From CAZPXZ01 sp965221505 (GTDB lineage: Bacteria > Pseudomonadota > Alphaproteobacteria > Rhodobacterales > CAZPXZ01): DNA of 64,000 bases. The stretch spans positions 186,001 to 250,000 of the forward strand of contig CBDCSI010000001.1 in the NCBI GenBank assembly GCA_965221505.1, read 5' to 3'. The notes under the pieces were generated by a model that did no database searches, was not told where the DNA came from, and saw nothing but the letters and a program-made list of their open reading frames with translations. Shown in pieces: positions 1-9,416 of the stretch. Made by a program: the position numbers and the translations under genes. How positions within the stretch are numbered: the stretch's first letter is position 1; each line of letters begins with the position of its first letter.

Positions 1-219
1 GTAGTCGAACCGGCCGTTGTGCTTCGGACACTCGATCACGTCGTCGATCACCAGTCCGTCGGCGAGATGGGCGTGTTCGTGCGTGCAGGTGCCGTCGGTG
101 CAGTAATAGCTGTCCGACGGTGATCGGTAGACGGCGTAGGTGCGTCCCGCGTGGTCGAAGCGGATCACGTCCTCGGGTTCGATCTCGTCGGCCGGGCAGG
201 CCCGGATCCAGTCGGTCAT
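1..219 (-). CDS. Rieske-type [2Fe-2S] ferredoxin, MocE-like (C-terminus outside window)
   Basis: Partial gene: the first 73 codons are present and the rest lies beyond the left edge. The protein starts MTDWIRACPADEI and shows the Rieske cluster ligands as CTH followed about 17 residues later by CPKH, i.e. one Cys-x-His and one Cys-x2-His pair. Such soluble Rieske ferredoxins carry electrons to a partner oxygenase or desaturase. The start ATG overlaps the desaturase stop by 4 nt (ATGA), so the two are translationally coupled and probably work as a redox pair, as in MocD/MocE of rhizopine catabolism. The actual substrate cannot be read from sequence. Confidence 0.88.
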   Translation of the reverse strand, partial: MTDWIRACPADEIEPEDVIRFDHAGRTYAVYRSPSDSYYCTDGTCTHEHAHLADGLVIDDVIECPKHNGRFDY

Positions 220-1280
220 CGGAAGGCTCCCGTTTCTGCCGGGGCGGGGGACGGCCGGGCGCCGGGCGGCAGGCTGCGCTCGACGAAATAGGAGGGATCC
301 CGAACCTGTTTCAGAAGCGCCGGGATCAACTCCCGATAGGTCTCGACGAGACCCCGATACGGCCGCGGCATGTCGTGCTTGACCGCCTCGTGCAGCGCCG
401 GCAGCGCGTGGAACGGCACCATCGGAAACATGTGATGCTCGATGTGATAGTTCATGTTCGAGTAGACGAACCGCAAGACCGGGTTCAGATACACCGTCCG
501 GGTGTTGAGCCGGTGGTCCGGGACGTTCTCCGCCAGGCCCGCATGCTGCGTCGCGGCCGTCACGTGGTGCAGCCAGGAACCGTAGAAGGTGGGCAGGCCG
601 ATCAGCATGAGCGGAAGGAGCGTCTCCCAGACGACCGAGGCGGCCGCCGTTCCGGCCAGGATCAGGACGTGCGCCCGTCCGGTCCAGTAGACCTTCCGGC
701 GCTCCGATTCGGGAACGTACTCGCGCTCGTCCGGCGAGAGCCCGCCGGCGGCGTGGCGGAGCATCCGGCGAACCTCGGTCAGGCCGGTCTTGAGATACAG
801 GAGGTTGAGGACCATGCCGCGCACGTCCGGCGGCCGGGGGAACGCGATTTCGGGATCGCGTCCGACCACGATGGTGTCCGTGTGGTGGCGGGTGTGGCTC
901 CATCGCCATGCGTAGGGATTCTTGAGCGCCAGAAACGACGCGAGGTGATAGAAGGCCTCGTTGATCCAGCGGGTGCGGAACGAGGTTCCGTGCGAGCACT
1001 CGTGCCAGCGCGACTCACCGCCCGACGCGTAGAGAACTCCGTAGACGGCGAAGAGGGGGACGGCCAGCCAGGGGTCGCCCCAGGAGAGCGCCGCGGCCGC
1101 GCCGAAGGCCGCCGTGGCGCCGAGCCACAGCGCGTAGTTGCCGAGCGCCGGCCAGTCGCTCCGGCGCATCAGCGCCTTGAGTTCCTTGCGCGGGATCGGG
1201 CACTGGTACCAGGCCTCGTGCGGAATGGCGATCGCCGGCTCGGCGCCGGCGAGCCGGTACTGGGTCGCTGCAGCCGTCAT
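216..1280 (-). CDS. Membrane fatty acid desaturase family protein, MocD-like
   Basis: 354 residues. The three histidine boxes of membrane di-iron desaturases/hydroxylases are visible: HECSH near residue 90, HTRHH near residue 125 and HIEHH near residue 275, interleaved with hydrophobic membrane segments. It would perform O2-dependent desaturation or hydroxylation in the inner membrane with electrons from the coupled Rieske protein. The 135-bp gap to the divergent LacI-type regulator contains a palindrome, so substrate-dependent control is likely. The family covers fatty-acid, rhizobitoxine-type and rhizopine-type substrates; the pairing with a MocE-like ferredoxin favours the MocD branch, but this is inference. 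Confidence 0.88.
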   Translation of the reverse strand: MTAAATQYRLAGAEPAIAIPHEAWYQCPIPRKELKALMRRSDWPALGNYALWLGATAAFGAAAALSWGDPWLAVPLFAVYGVLYASGGESRWHECSHGTSFRTRWINEAFYHLASFLALKNPYAWRWSHTRHHTDTIVVGRDPEIAFPRPPDVRGMVLNLLYLKTGLTEVRRMLRHAAGGLSPDEREYVPESERRKVYWTGRAHVLILAGTAAASVVWETLLPLMLIGLPTFYGSWLHHVTAATQHAGLAENVPDHRLNTRTVYLNPVLRFVYSNMNYHIEHHMFPMVPFHALPALHEAVKHDMPRPYRGLVETYRELIPALLKQVRDPSYFVERSLPPGARPSPAPAETGAFR

Positions 1281-1381
1281 CCGGAGTTCTCCCCGGTTGT
1301 CCTCCCTGCGGGGATTGGAAAGAACGTCGCAGCCGAATGCAAGCCGAATTTGCAATTCTATCCGAACCGGGCGAGAATTCG

Positions 1382-1396
1382 GGATAGTTTCTATCC
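1382..1396. promoter_or_regulatory. Palindromic operator between desaturase and LacI-type regulator
   Basis: GGATAG-TTT-CTATCC is a perfect 6-bp inverted repeat around a 3-nt centre, 20 bp upstream of the regulator's ATG. A second half-site-like CTATCCGAA lies about 30 bp further upstream, facing TTCGGGATAG. Position and symmetry fit a binding site for the adjacent LacI-family protein controlling both divergent transcripts. Binding is inferred. Confidence 0.55.
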
Positions 1397-1415
1397 GGGA
1401 AGCGGGGAAGCGCAG

Positions 1416-2438
1416 ATGGGCCGGCCGACGCTCCAGGAGATCGCCGAGAGATGCGGACTGAGCGTCGCGACAGTCGACCGGGTGCTGAACCGGCGCAGGC
1501 GGGTTCGCCCGGCGACCGAGAAGGCGGTGCTGGCGGCGGCCGAGGCGCTCGGGTTCCGCTCCACGCCGCAGCAGCGACGGCGGATGAACGCCCTCGCGCC
1601 CCGGGTCGCACTCGGCGCGCTCCTGCAGAAACGGAGCAAGCCGTTCTACCGCCGGCTCGGAGCGCAACTGCGGAGCGCGAGCGAGCGGCGCGACGATATC
1701 CGGGCCGATCTGACGCTGGAGTTCGTCGACGCGCTGGCCCCCGGTCCGATCGTGCGATCCATGCACCGGCTCGCGGAGCGGGTCGACGCCCTGGCGGTCG
1801 TCTCCATCGACCACCCGCTGGTCGCCGACGCGGTGTCGGCGCTGGCCGAGCGCGGCGTTCCGGTGGTGTCGCTCCTGAGTCCGCTCGCCTCGATGCGGAC
1901 GGTCGCCCATGTCGGGGTCGACGGGCGCCGGGACGGCCGGATCGCCGGCTGGGCCATGTCGCGTTGCGTGCGCGCCCCCGGCGAGATCGGCGTCCTGATC
2001 GGAAGCCATCGCTACCGCGGACACGAGGACCGCGAGGCCGGGTTTCGCTCCCGGCTCAGGGAACAGGGCGACGGGTTCCGGGTGGTGGAGTCGATGACCT
2101 ACCTGGACGACGACGAGGGCGCCTACGGCACCGCGCTGGAGCTCCTCGACCGGTGGCCGTCCCTGGCCGGGGTCTACGTCATCGGCGGCGGCGGCGGCGG
2201 TGCGCTGCGGGCGCTGGAGGAGAGCGGCGGCGCGGGTCGGATCGCCGCGGTCTGCAGCGAAATGAGCCGCGAGGTGCGCGAGGGGCTGATCTCGGGAGCG
2301 GCGGACTTCGCCACCGCAACCCCGATCCCGGAACTCGCGACCGCGTCGGTGGAGGTCCTGGCGCAGGCGGCGCTGGAGCCCGAATCGGTCGAATCGGTGC
2401 TCCTGCCGAGCCGGATTCACATCTCCGAGAACGTGTGA
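1416..2438 (+). CDS. LacI family transcriptional regulator
   Basis: 340 residues. The N-terminus (about residues 2-50) has the classic LacI helix-turn-helix, TLQEIAERCGLSVATVDRVL, followed by a hinge; the rest is a periplasmic-binding-protein-like sensor domain with motifs such as HVGVDGRRDGRIAGWAM. The ATG at 1416 was chosen because it sits directly before the HTH; an open frame continues far upstream but would run antisense through the desaturase. It is divergent from the desaturase/Rieske pair and its 3' end overlaps the convergent L,D-transpeptidase gene by 22 bp. It probably represses the desaturase operon until a small-molecule, probably sugar-like, ligand binds. Confidence 0.9.
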   Translation: MGRPTLQEIAERCGLSVATVDRVLNRRRRVRPATEKAVLAAAEALGFRSTPQQRRRMNALAPRVALGALLQKRSKPFYRRLGAQLRSASERRDDIRADLTLEFVDALAPGPIVRSMHRLAERVDALAVVSIDHPLVADAVSALAERGVPVVSLLSPLASMRTVAHVGVDGRRDGRIAGWAMSRCVRAPGEIGVLIGSHRYRGHEDREAGFRSRLREQGDGFRVVESMTYLDDDEGAYGTALELLDRWPSLAGVYVIGGGGGGALRALEESGGAGRIAAVCSEMSREVREGLISGAADFATATPIPELATASVEVLAQAALEPESVESVLLPSRIHISENV

Positions 2439-2983
2439 ACGGAGCCGGTCCTCGCGACCGGTCGAGCGCGATCGACGATCACGCGGGAGTCCGGTCGCCA
2501 GTGCCGCAGGACGTGCACGAGGTCGCCGGGCGCGAGGCTGACGCAGCCGGCGGTCGGGCGTCCGAGCGGGTCCATGACGTGAAGGAAGACGGCGCTGCCC
2601 TCGCCGGCGACCGTCGGGCGGCGGTTCCAGTCGAGGACGACGATCAGGTCGTAGACGCGTCCCGACAGCCAAAGCGCCTCGTGGCGGAATCCGTGCGGCC
2701 GGCGGACGAGCCGGTTGTATTCGGGATCCCGGGGATCGTCCGACCAGCCGTCGGCGAGGCGCAGGGGGCGGACGGGAAGGCAGGTCTCCGGGGGCGGGAT
2801 TCGGTCCGGGCGATACAGGACGAGCTCGGCCCGGTGGGCTCCGACGGGCGTTCCGCCGTCGCCCTCGCGCTTCTGCGTCGCGGCGCCGGAGCGTCCGATC
2901 CGGCAGGGGAAGCGGCGTCCGAGAAACCGCGCGGCGGAGCCTCGCACGAACAGGTCCCGCGGGCTTCGGGCCCTGGGCCTCAC
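2417..2983 (-). CDS. L,D-transpeptidase (YkuD) family protein
   Basis: 188 residues with the YkuD active-site signature: His in LHVMDPLGRP and the nucleophilic Cys in TAGCVSL, plus the family's early KREGDGGTPVG segment. Members cross-link or modify peptidoglycan through L,D peptide bonds. There is no obvious signal peptide, which is common in this short subgroup. The GTG start overlaps the ribA stop (GTGA), so it is translated behind ribA. Its 3' end overlaps the convergent LacI-type gene by 22 bp. Whether it is periplasmic and active is not shown by the sequence. Confidence 0.85.
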   Translation of the reverse strand: MRPRARSPRDLFVRGSAARFLGRRFPCRIGRSGAATQKREGDGGTPVGAHRAELVLYRPDRIPPPETCLPVRPLRLADGWSDDPRDPEYNRLVRRPHGFRHEALWLSGRVYDLIVVLDWNRRPTVAGEGSAVFLHVMDPLGRPTAGCVSLAPGDLVHVLRHWRPDSRVIVDRARPVARTGSVHTFSEM

Positions 2984-4092
2984 GCCGTTTCGCTCCCGCG
3001 CCGGCGCTTCGCCTCGAGGTAGCGGACGTTGTGGGGATTCTGCCCGAAACCGTGCGGCAGGACCTCCGCGACCTCGACGCCCGCGGCGCGTACGGCGTCG
3101 GCCTTCTCCGGGTTGGACGTCATCAGCCGGATTCGTCCGACGCCGAGGAGCCGGAGAATCTCGGCCGCCACGCCGAATTCCCGCTCGTCTTCCGCGAATC
3201 CGAGCCGGCGGTTGGCTTCGTAGGTGTCGAATCCCTGGTCCTGCAGCGCGTAGGCGCGCATCTTGTTGGCCAACCCGATCCCGCGGCCTTCCTGTTGCAG
3301 CACGACGACGACGCCGCCCTCCCGCGTCGCCCGGTCGATCGCCGCATGAAGTTGCGGCCCGCAGTCGCAGCGCAGCGAGTCCAGCACGTCGCCGGTGTAA
3401 CAGGAGGAATGGACCCGAACCGCGGGCGCCTCGCTCTCGCGCAGCGGGCCGAACTCGAGAGCGAGATGCTCTTCTCCCGAACCGCGTTCGCGAAACAGGT
3501 GGACATGGGCGTCCTCGCAGGACCGGACCGGCATGCGGGCGGAAGCGACGCGTTCCACCGTAGGGCGGGGTTCGGGACCCTCGAGCGCGCTCCGCGGCAC
3601 GCCGAGGGCGCGCCGCAGCGGGCCGGCGAGGCGTCCGCGCGGATGCGCGACCAGGGCCGCGCCGAGAAGTCCCGACCGGCGCGTCAGCGCCAGCGCCAGG
3701 ACGGCGTCGGCGGGACTGCCGCTCCGGCGCGTCGGGAAGGGCCCGCGCAGCGGCCGGTCGAGGTCCCGCGACGGATCGGCGAGGGCGGCGAGATAGGACG
3801 CCGTCGCGTCGGGTTCGACGGGCACGCGCGCGAGGTCGCCGTCGTAGACCCGGATGCGTAGCGTCTCGGCCCGCTGCCGCGAGAGCGCAAGGTCGATCGC
3901 GTCGCCGCAGGCGTCGCGAATCGCGGCGAGCCAGCGCTCCTCCGCGAGCTCCGCCGCTAGCGCCAGCGCGGCGGGTTTCCCTCCGCCGGTCAGGCGAACC
4001 GGGTGTCCGAGGCGCAGGGCGCCGCGGGCTTCCTCCAGGACGTCCTCCCGCCCGAAGAGCGGGCGGGCGGCGGAAGCGCGCTCGACCGTCAT
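2980..4092 (-). CDS. ribA: GTP cyclohydrolase II
   Basis: 370 residues. The C-terminal half carries the catalytic GTP cyclohydrolase II domain: zinc ligands in CYTGDVLDSLRCDC (about residues 225-240), QQEGRGIGLANK and LGFAEDEREF. It opens the imidazole ring of GTP in the first committed step of riboflavin synthesis. The N-terminal ~165 residues are conserved in length with alphaproteobacterial RibA but show no DHBP-synthase active-site motif, so this is not a bifunctional RibBA. It is divergent from the winged-helix regulator across 53 bp and overlaps the downstream L,D-transpeptidase by 4 nt. Confidence 0.93.
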   Translation of the reverse strand: MTVERASAARPLFGREDVLEEARGALRLGHPVRLTGGGKPAALALAAELAEERWLAAIRDACGDAIDLALSRQRAETLRIRVYDGDLARVPVEPDATASYLAALADPSRDLDRPLRGPFPTRRSGSPADAVLALALTRRSGLLGAALVAHPRGRLAGPLRRALGVPRSALEGPEPRPTVERVASARMPVRSCEDAHVHLFRERGSGEEHLALEFGPLRESEAPAVRVHSSCYTGDVLDSLRCDCGPQLHAAIDRATREGGVVVVLQQEGRGIGLANKMRAYALQDQGFDTYEANRRLGFAEDEREFGVAAEILRLLGVGRIRLMTSNPEKADAVRAAGVEVAEVLPHGFGQNPHNVRYLEAKRRRGSETA

Positions 4093-4145
4093 GCCAGCAC
4101 TCCCGAATCGTTGACCGGCTCGCCGCGCGGCGCTACCGGTGAGGC

Positions 4146-4808
4146 ATGCCTGCCAGACGCCTCGTATGGATCGCGGTCGGGGACTCCGTTCTCCGCGAGG
4201 TTCTCGTGGAGCAACTGGACGACACCCCCGGCCTCGAAGCGCTGGACGGCGGCGCCGGGGCCGGCCGCATGCCTTCGGGGCCGCTGCCGGACGCGGCGCT
4301 GGTCGACGCCGACCGGCTCGAGTCGTATCGGGACGGGCCGGTTCCGGCGATCGGAATCGGGCGTCCGGCCGCGGCGGGGGATCCGGTCCTCCGGCTTCCC
4401 TTGCGCATCGGCGACGCGGTCGCGCGGATTCACGCCGCCGTCCGGGCGAGCCGGGACCGCCGGGCCCGGTTCCGCGTCGGCCCGGCCGAATTCGACCATC
4501 GCGAGCGGTGCGTGCGGTCGGCGGGCGGCCGGACCGGCACGTTGACCGCGATGGAATCGGAGATGCTGCTCCACCTGTGCCGGTCCGGGGCGCGGGCGGC
4601 GACGCGGGACGAATTGCTGCGCGCGGTCTGGGGCTATTCCGCCCTGGCGGAGACCCATACGGTCGAGACTCATGTCTGGCGGTTGCGCTCCGTTCTGGAT
4701 GAAGCCGGCTGCGGCGGGATCCTGCGACGGGACGAGGGAGGGTACCGTCTCGATCCGGCCGCGGTTCCGCTCCATGATACCGGCCGGGAGCCGACGGACG
4801 GAGGCTGA
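4146..4808 (+). CDS. OmpR-type winged-helix transcriptional regulator with a degenerate N-terminal domain
   Basis: 220 residues. The C-terminal ~95 residues form an OmpR/PhoB DNA-binding winged helix (LTAMESEMLLHL, RDELLRAVWGYS, THTVETHVWRLRSVLDE, EGGYRLD). The N-terminal ~120 residues have the size and alternating pattern of a receiver domain, but the acidic pocket is not evident; the only plausible acceptor is the Asp in ALVDAD. No histidine kinase is adjacent. It is divergent from ribA and convergent with gltB, 54 bp away. It may be an orphan or phosphorylation-independent regulator; its targets are unknown. Confidence 0.8.
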   Translation: MPARRLVWIAVGDSVLREVLVEQLDDTPGLEALDGGAGAGRMPSGPLPDAALVDADRLESYRDGPVPAIGIGRPAAAGDPVLRLPLRIGDAVARIHAAVRASRDRRARFRVGPAEFDHRERCVRSAGGRTGTLTAMESEMLLHLCRSGARAATRDELLRAVWGYSALAETHTVETHVWRLRSVLDEAGCGGILRRDEGGYRLDPAAVPLHDTGREPTDGG

Positions 4809-4862
4809 GGGAGGACTCGGCCCGAGCGGAACGGCGCGCGAACGACGCCGGGCGGCCGGAGT

Positions 4863-7800
4863 TCAGGCGGTCGCCGACGCCGCGTCCGCGTCCGAGAGGG
4901 GGCGTTCGAGGCGCTCGATCCGCTCTTTCGGACAGACCTGCCAGATCCGCGCCAGGGTGCGGCGCCAGGCTTGCAGCAGATCCCGCGCCAGGGGCGACCC
5001 GGTGGCCTCCGCATGCGCTTCTACGAGGTTGCGCAGGACGGATTCCCAATATGCGGATTCGACCCGAACCGCGATCACCGTGTCCCCGTTCAGGCGCTCG
5101 AGGAAGTCTCCCTCGTCGTCGAGTACGAACGCCATGCCGCCGGTCATGCCGGCGCCGAAATTGTCGCCGACCCGGCCGAGCAGCGCGACGGTGCCGCCGG
5201 TCATGTATTCGCAGCCGTTGGCGCCGCAACCCTCGACCACGGCTTCGGCTCCGGAATTGCGCACCGCGAAGCGTTCTCCGGCCTGGCCGTTGGCGAACAG
5301 GCGGCCGCCGGTGGCGCCGTAGAGCACCGTGTTGCCGACGATGGTGTTCTCGTGCGGGACGAGAATCGAGTCCAGCGGCGGGCGGAGGACGATCTCGCCG
5401 CCGGAGAGGCCCTTGCCGACGTAGTCGTTGGCGTCGCCGCGCACGTCGACCCTGAGTCCGGCCGCGCCGAAGGCGGCGAGGGACTGTCCGGCCGAGCCTT
5501 CGAGCCGGATCGTCAGATGTCCCGGCGACAGGGGACGGTCCCGGCCGAATCGGCGCACGATGTGGGACGACACCCTCGTGCCCACGGCCCGCTGCGTGTT
5601 TCGCACGGTGTAGGAGAGGTCCATCTTCCGCCCGTCGCGCAGGAACGGCTCGGCGTCGCGCAGGATTTCGGCGTCCAGCGTGTCCGGCACCTCGACCCGG
5701 TGCGCGTGGCGGTCGCGCCGCAGCGAAGACGCGTCGGCCTTCTCGATTCGCGTGAGAAGCGGGCTGAGATCGAGGTCGTCGAGATGGGGGGCGCCGCGGC
5801 TGACCTGTTCGAGGAGGTCGGTGCGGCCGACGATCTCGTCGACGGAGCGGACTCCCAGCGAGGCCAGCAGCTCCCGCACCTCGCCGGCGAGCAGCGTGAA
5901 GAAATTCACCACCCGCTCGGGCGTGCCGGCGAATTTGTCTCGCAGCTTCGGATTCTGCGTACAGATTCCGACCGGGCAGGTGTTGGAGTGGCACTGGCGC
6001 ACCATGATACAGCCCATCGCGACCAGCGCGGCCGTGCCGACCCCGTACTCCTCGGCGCCCATCATGGCCGCCATCGCCACGTCGCGGGCGGTCCGGACGG
6101 AGCCGTCGGTCCGAAGGATCACCCGCTCGCGCAGGTCGTTCAGCGTCAGGATCTGGTGCGCCTCGGAGAGGCCCATCTCCCAGGGCAGGCCGGCGTGCTT
6201 GATCGAGGTCTGCGCCGCGGCGCCGGTGCCGCCGTTGTGGCCGGAGATCAGGATGATGTCGGCCTTGGCCTTGGCGACGCCGGCGGCGATGGTTCCGACC
6301 CCGGTCGAGGCGACCAGCTTCACGGTGACCCGGGCGACCGGATTGATCTGCTTCAGGTCGAAGATCAGCTGGGCGAGATCCTCGATCGAATAGATATCGT
6401 GATGCGGCGGCGGCGAAATCAGGCTGACGCCCGGGGTCGAGTGCCTGAGCCGGGCGATGGTCGGCGTCACCTTGAAGCCCGGCAGCTGGCCGCCCTCGCC
6501 CGGCTTGGCGCCCTGCGCGACCTTGATCTCGATCTCGTCGCACGCGTTCAGATACGCCGCGGTGACGCCGAAGCGACCGGACGCGATCTGCTTGATCCGC
6601 GCGGCCCGGTTCTCGCCGTCCTCGGAGTTCAGGGTTCGCTCCAGGTCCTCGCCGCCCTCGCCGGAATCGGACTTGGCGCCGATCCGGTTCATGGCCACGT
6701 TGAGGGTCTCGTGCGCCTCCGGACTCAGGGCCCCGAGCGACATGCCGGGGGTGACGAACCGGCGGCGGATGGAGGCGACGGACTCGACTTCCGAAAGCGG
6801 CACCGGATCCCCGGCGGTGCGGAAGCCGAGCAGGTCCCGGAGATGCGTCGGCGGCATGTCCTGCAGCCGTCCGGCGAAGCGGCGCCACAACTCCATGCTT
6901 CCGCTCGCGCAGGCCGACTGCATGAGATGCATGCCGCGCGCGTCCCAGGAGTGCGTCTCGCCCCGCGCGCGGGCCTTGTAGAAGCCGCCGATGGGCAGCG
7001 CGACGGCGTCCGTGCGGAAGGCGCGCGCATGCGACGCCAGCGCGCTTCGCTCGATGCCGGCGAGGCCGATCCCGGAGATCCGGCTCGCGACCCCCGGAAA
7101 ATACTCCGAGACCAGCGCCCGCGAGAGCCCGACCGCCTCGAAGTTGTAGCCGCCCCGGTAGGACGAGACGACCGAGATGCCCATCTTCGACATGATCTTG
7201 AGGAGGCCCTGCTCGGCCGCCTCGCGGTAGCGGTCGAGGCAGGCCGAGAGCGAGAGCCCGCCGAACAGCCCCCGGCGATGGCGGTCGGCGACGCTCTCCT
7301 GCGCGAGCCAGGCGTTAACGGTGGTCGCGCCGCAGCCGATGAGGACCGCGAAGTGATGCGGATCCACGCATTCGGCGGAACGCACGCCGATCGAGCAGAA
7401 GGTCCGCAATCCCTGCCGCACCAGCCAGCCGTGCACGGCGCTGGTGGCGAGGATCGCCGGAATCGCGGCGCGGTCGGCGTCGATGCGCTCGTCGGTCAGC
7501 ACCAGGTGGGCGACCCCGGCCCGGACCGCGTCCTCGGCGTCGGTGCGGATCCGGTGCAGCGCGGCGCGAAGCGCGTCCGCCCGGCCGTCGGCCGGGAACA
7601 GGCAGTCGAGCTCCCGCTCCTCGTCGCCGAAGGCGCGGCGCATCTCGGCGAATTGCTCGTTGAGGACGACCGGGCTGTCGAGCAGCAGGTTCTCGGTCTG
7701 CGACTGCCCCTCGTCGAGCACGTTCTTCAGGTTGCCGAAGCGGGTGTTCAGGCTCATCACCCGGTGTTCCCGGAGCGGATCGATGGGCGGGTTGGTCACC

Positions 7801-9416
7801 TGGGAGAAGTTCTGCCGGAAGAAGTGGCTGAGGGGGCGGTGCAGGTCCGAGAGCACCGCCAGCGGCGCGTCGTCGCCCATGGAACCCACGGCCTCCTTGC
7901 CGTCCTCCGCCATGGGGTGAAGAACCGTCTCCAGCTCCTCGATCGTGTAGCGCGCGGCAATCTGCATGCGGCGGAGTTCGCCGGCCTCGAGACGGGGCGA
8001 CTCGACGGCGCCGCGAACCCGGGGCGAGAGATCCACGATATGGGCGGTCCATTCGCGGAAGGGCCGGGAGGACGCCAGGGTCTCCTTGATCTCCCGGTCG
8101 CGGCGGACGACCCCGTCCCGCAGGTCCACGCCGAAGATCTGTCCCGGACCGAGACGGCCGTTCTCGACGACCTCCGCGTCCGGCACTGCGACCATGCCCG
8201 TTTCGGAGCCTGCGATGGCGAGGCCGCCGGCGGTGATCTGGTAGCGCATGGGCCGGAGCCCGTTCCGGTCCGTTCCGGTGACGACCCAGCGGCCGTCCGT
8301 CGCGACGATCGCCGCGGGACCGTCCCAGGGCTCCATGACGGCGTTGGCGTAACTGTACAGGTTGCGCCACTCGTCGGGCATGGCGGTGGCCTTCTTGGAC
8401 CAGGCTTCGGGCAGGAGCAGGGTCTTGGCCATCGGCGCGTCGCGGCCGGCCCGGACGAGGAGCTCGAAGACCGCGTCGAGCGCGCCGGAGTCGGACGCGC
8501 CGGGGGGGATGACCGGCTTCACGTCGTCGGCGCGGGCGCCGAATCCCTCGTGCGCCAGGCGGATCTCGTGGGACTGCATCCAGTTGGCGTTGCCCCTGAC
8601 CGTGTTGATCTCGCCGTTGTGGGCGAGCGCCCGGAACGGCTGCGCGAGCCACCATTGCGGAAAGGTGTTGGTCGAGTAGCGCTGGTGGAAGAGGGCGTAG
8701 CGCGACTCGAACCGCTCGTCCTGAAGGTCGGGATAGAACGCCGCGACCTGCTCGGCCAGCATCATTCCCTTGTAGACCACCGAACGGCAGGAGAGCGAGC
8801 AGACGTAGAACTCGGCGACCCGCGCGGCGGCTGCGCGCGATTCCATCCGGCGCCGGGCGAGATAGAGCTGCCGCTCGAACCGTTCCGGCTCGATTCCGAC
8901 GGGCCCGGCGACCATGATCTGCGCGATCTCCGGCCGCGTGGCGTCGGCCTTGGCGCCGAGCACGCCGACCTCGACGGGAACGTGGCGCCAGCCGTAGAGC
9001 GAATAGCCGAGGGCGAGCATTTCCGACTCGACGATCGACTTGCAGGCTTCCTGCGCCGCGAAGTCGGATCTCGGCAGGAAAATCTGTCCGACCGCCAGCC
9101 GCCCGTCCTGGGGAACGTGTCCGGTCTTGCGGATCTCGTCGTCGAAGAACCCGGCCGGAATGTCGAGATGGAGGCCGGCGCCGTCGCCGGTGCGTCCGTC
9201 GGCGTCGACCGCGCCCCGGTGCCAGACGTTGCAGAGCGCCTCGATTCCCTTGTCGACCACTTCCCGCCGCGGCGTGCCGTCGATCGCGGCGACGAAGCCG
9301 ACGCCGCAGGCGTCGCGGTCCAGGATCGGCGGGTGTCCCGGCGCGGAGGACAGGCGGCGACGGAGCGCGCGCTCGCGGGAGGCCCAGTCGGGCGGAAGGC
9401 TCTTGCTCGAACTCAT
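4863..9416 (-). CDS. gltB: Glutamate synthase (NADPH) large chain
   Basis: 1517 residues, normal for the alpha subunit. After a ~36-residue propeptide the N-terminal nucleophile Cys37 begins CGVGFVAAIDG, the class II glutamine amidotransferase domain. The central and FMN-binding synthase domains follow (PGEGGQLPGFKV, ISPPPHHDIYSIEDLAQL), then the 3Fe-4S cysteines in GCIMVRQCHSNTCPVGIC and a C-terminal GXGXG beta-helix region. It transfers the glutamine amide to 2-oxoglutarate, giving two glutamates, with electrons from GltD. The ATG overlaps the gltD stop (ATGA); together they encode the ammonia-assimilating GOGAT heterodimer. Confidence 0.97.
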   Translation of the reverse strand: MSSSKSLPPDWASRERALRRRLSSAPGHPPILDRDACGVGFVAAIDGTPRREVVDKGIEALCNVWHRGAVDADGRTGDGAGLHLDIPAGFFDDEIRKTGHVPQDGRLAVGQIFLPRSDFAAQEACKSIVESEMLALGYSLYGWRHVPVEVGVLGAKADATRPEIAQIMVAGPVGIEPERFERQLYLARRRMESRAAAARVAEFYVCSLSCRSVVYKGMMLAEQVAAFYPDLQDERFESRYALFHQRYSTNTFPQWWLAQPFRALAHNGEINTVRGNANWMQSHEIRLAHEGFGARADDVKPVIPPGASDSGALDAVFELLVRAGRDAPMAKTLLLPEAWSKKATAMPDEWRNLYSYANAVMEPWDGPAAIVATDGRWVVTGTDRNGLRPMRYQITAGGLAIAGSETGMVAVPDAEVVENGRLGPGQIFGVDLRDGVVRRDREIKETLASSRPFREWTAHIVDLSPRVRGAVESPRLEAGELRRMQIAARYTIEELETVLHPMAEDGKEAVGSMGDDAPLAVLSDLHRPLSHFFRQNFSQVTNPPIDPLREHRVMSLNTRFGNLKNVLDEGQSQTENLLLDSPVVLNEQFAEMRRAFGDEERELDCLFPADGRADALRAALHRIRTDAEDAVRAGVAHLVLTDERIDADRAAIPAILATSAVHGWLVRQGLRTFCSIGVRSAECVDPHHFAVLIGCGATTVNAWLAQESVADRHRRGLFGGLSLSACLDRYREAAEQGLLKIMSKMGISVVSSYRGGYNFEAVGLSRALVSEYFPGVASRISGIGLAGIERSALASHARAFRTDAVALPIGGFYKARARGETHSWDARGMHLMQSACASGSMELWRRFAGRLQDMPPTHLRDLLGFRTAGDPVPLSEVESVASIRRRFVTPGMSLGALSPEAHETLNVAMNRIGAKSDSGEGGEDLERTLNSEDGENRAARIKQIASGRFGVTAAYLNACDEIEIKVAQGAKPGEGGQLPGFKVTPTIARLRHSTPGVSLISPPPHHDIYSIEDLAQLIFDLKQINPVARVTVKLVASTGVGTIAAGVAKAKADIILISGHNGGTGAAAQTSIKHAGLPWEMGLSEAHQILTLNDLRERVILRTDGSVRTARDVAMAAMMGAEEYGVGTAALVAMGCIMVRQCHSNTCPVGICTQNPKLRDKFAGTPERVVNFFTLLAGEVRELLASLGVRSVDEIVGRTDLLEQVSRGAPHLDDLDLSPLLTRIEKADASSLRRDRHAHRVEVPDTLDAEILRDAEPFLRDGRKMDLSYTVRNTQRAVGTRVSSHIVRRFGRDRPLSPGHLTIRLEGSAGQSLAAFGAAGLRVDVRGDANDYVGKGLSGGEIVLRPPLDSILVPHENTIVGNTVLYGATGGRLFANGQAGERFAVRNSGAEAVVEGCGANGCEYMTGGTVALLGRVGDNFGAGMTGGMAFVLDDEGDFLERLNGDTVIAVRVESAYWESVLRNLVEAHAEATGSPLARDLLQAWRRTLARIWQVCPKERIERLERPLSDADAASATA

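Noticed and set aside
2980..4092. RibA as a bifunctional RibBA fusion
   Set aside because: The N-terminal half does not show the acidic active-site motifs of DHBP synthase; only the cyclohydrolase II half is catalytic.
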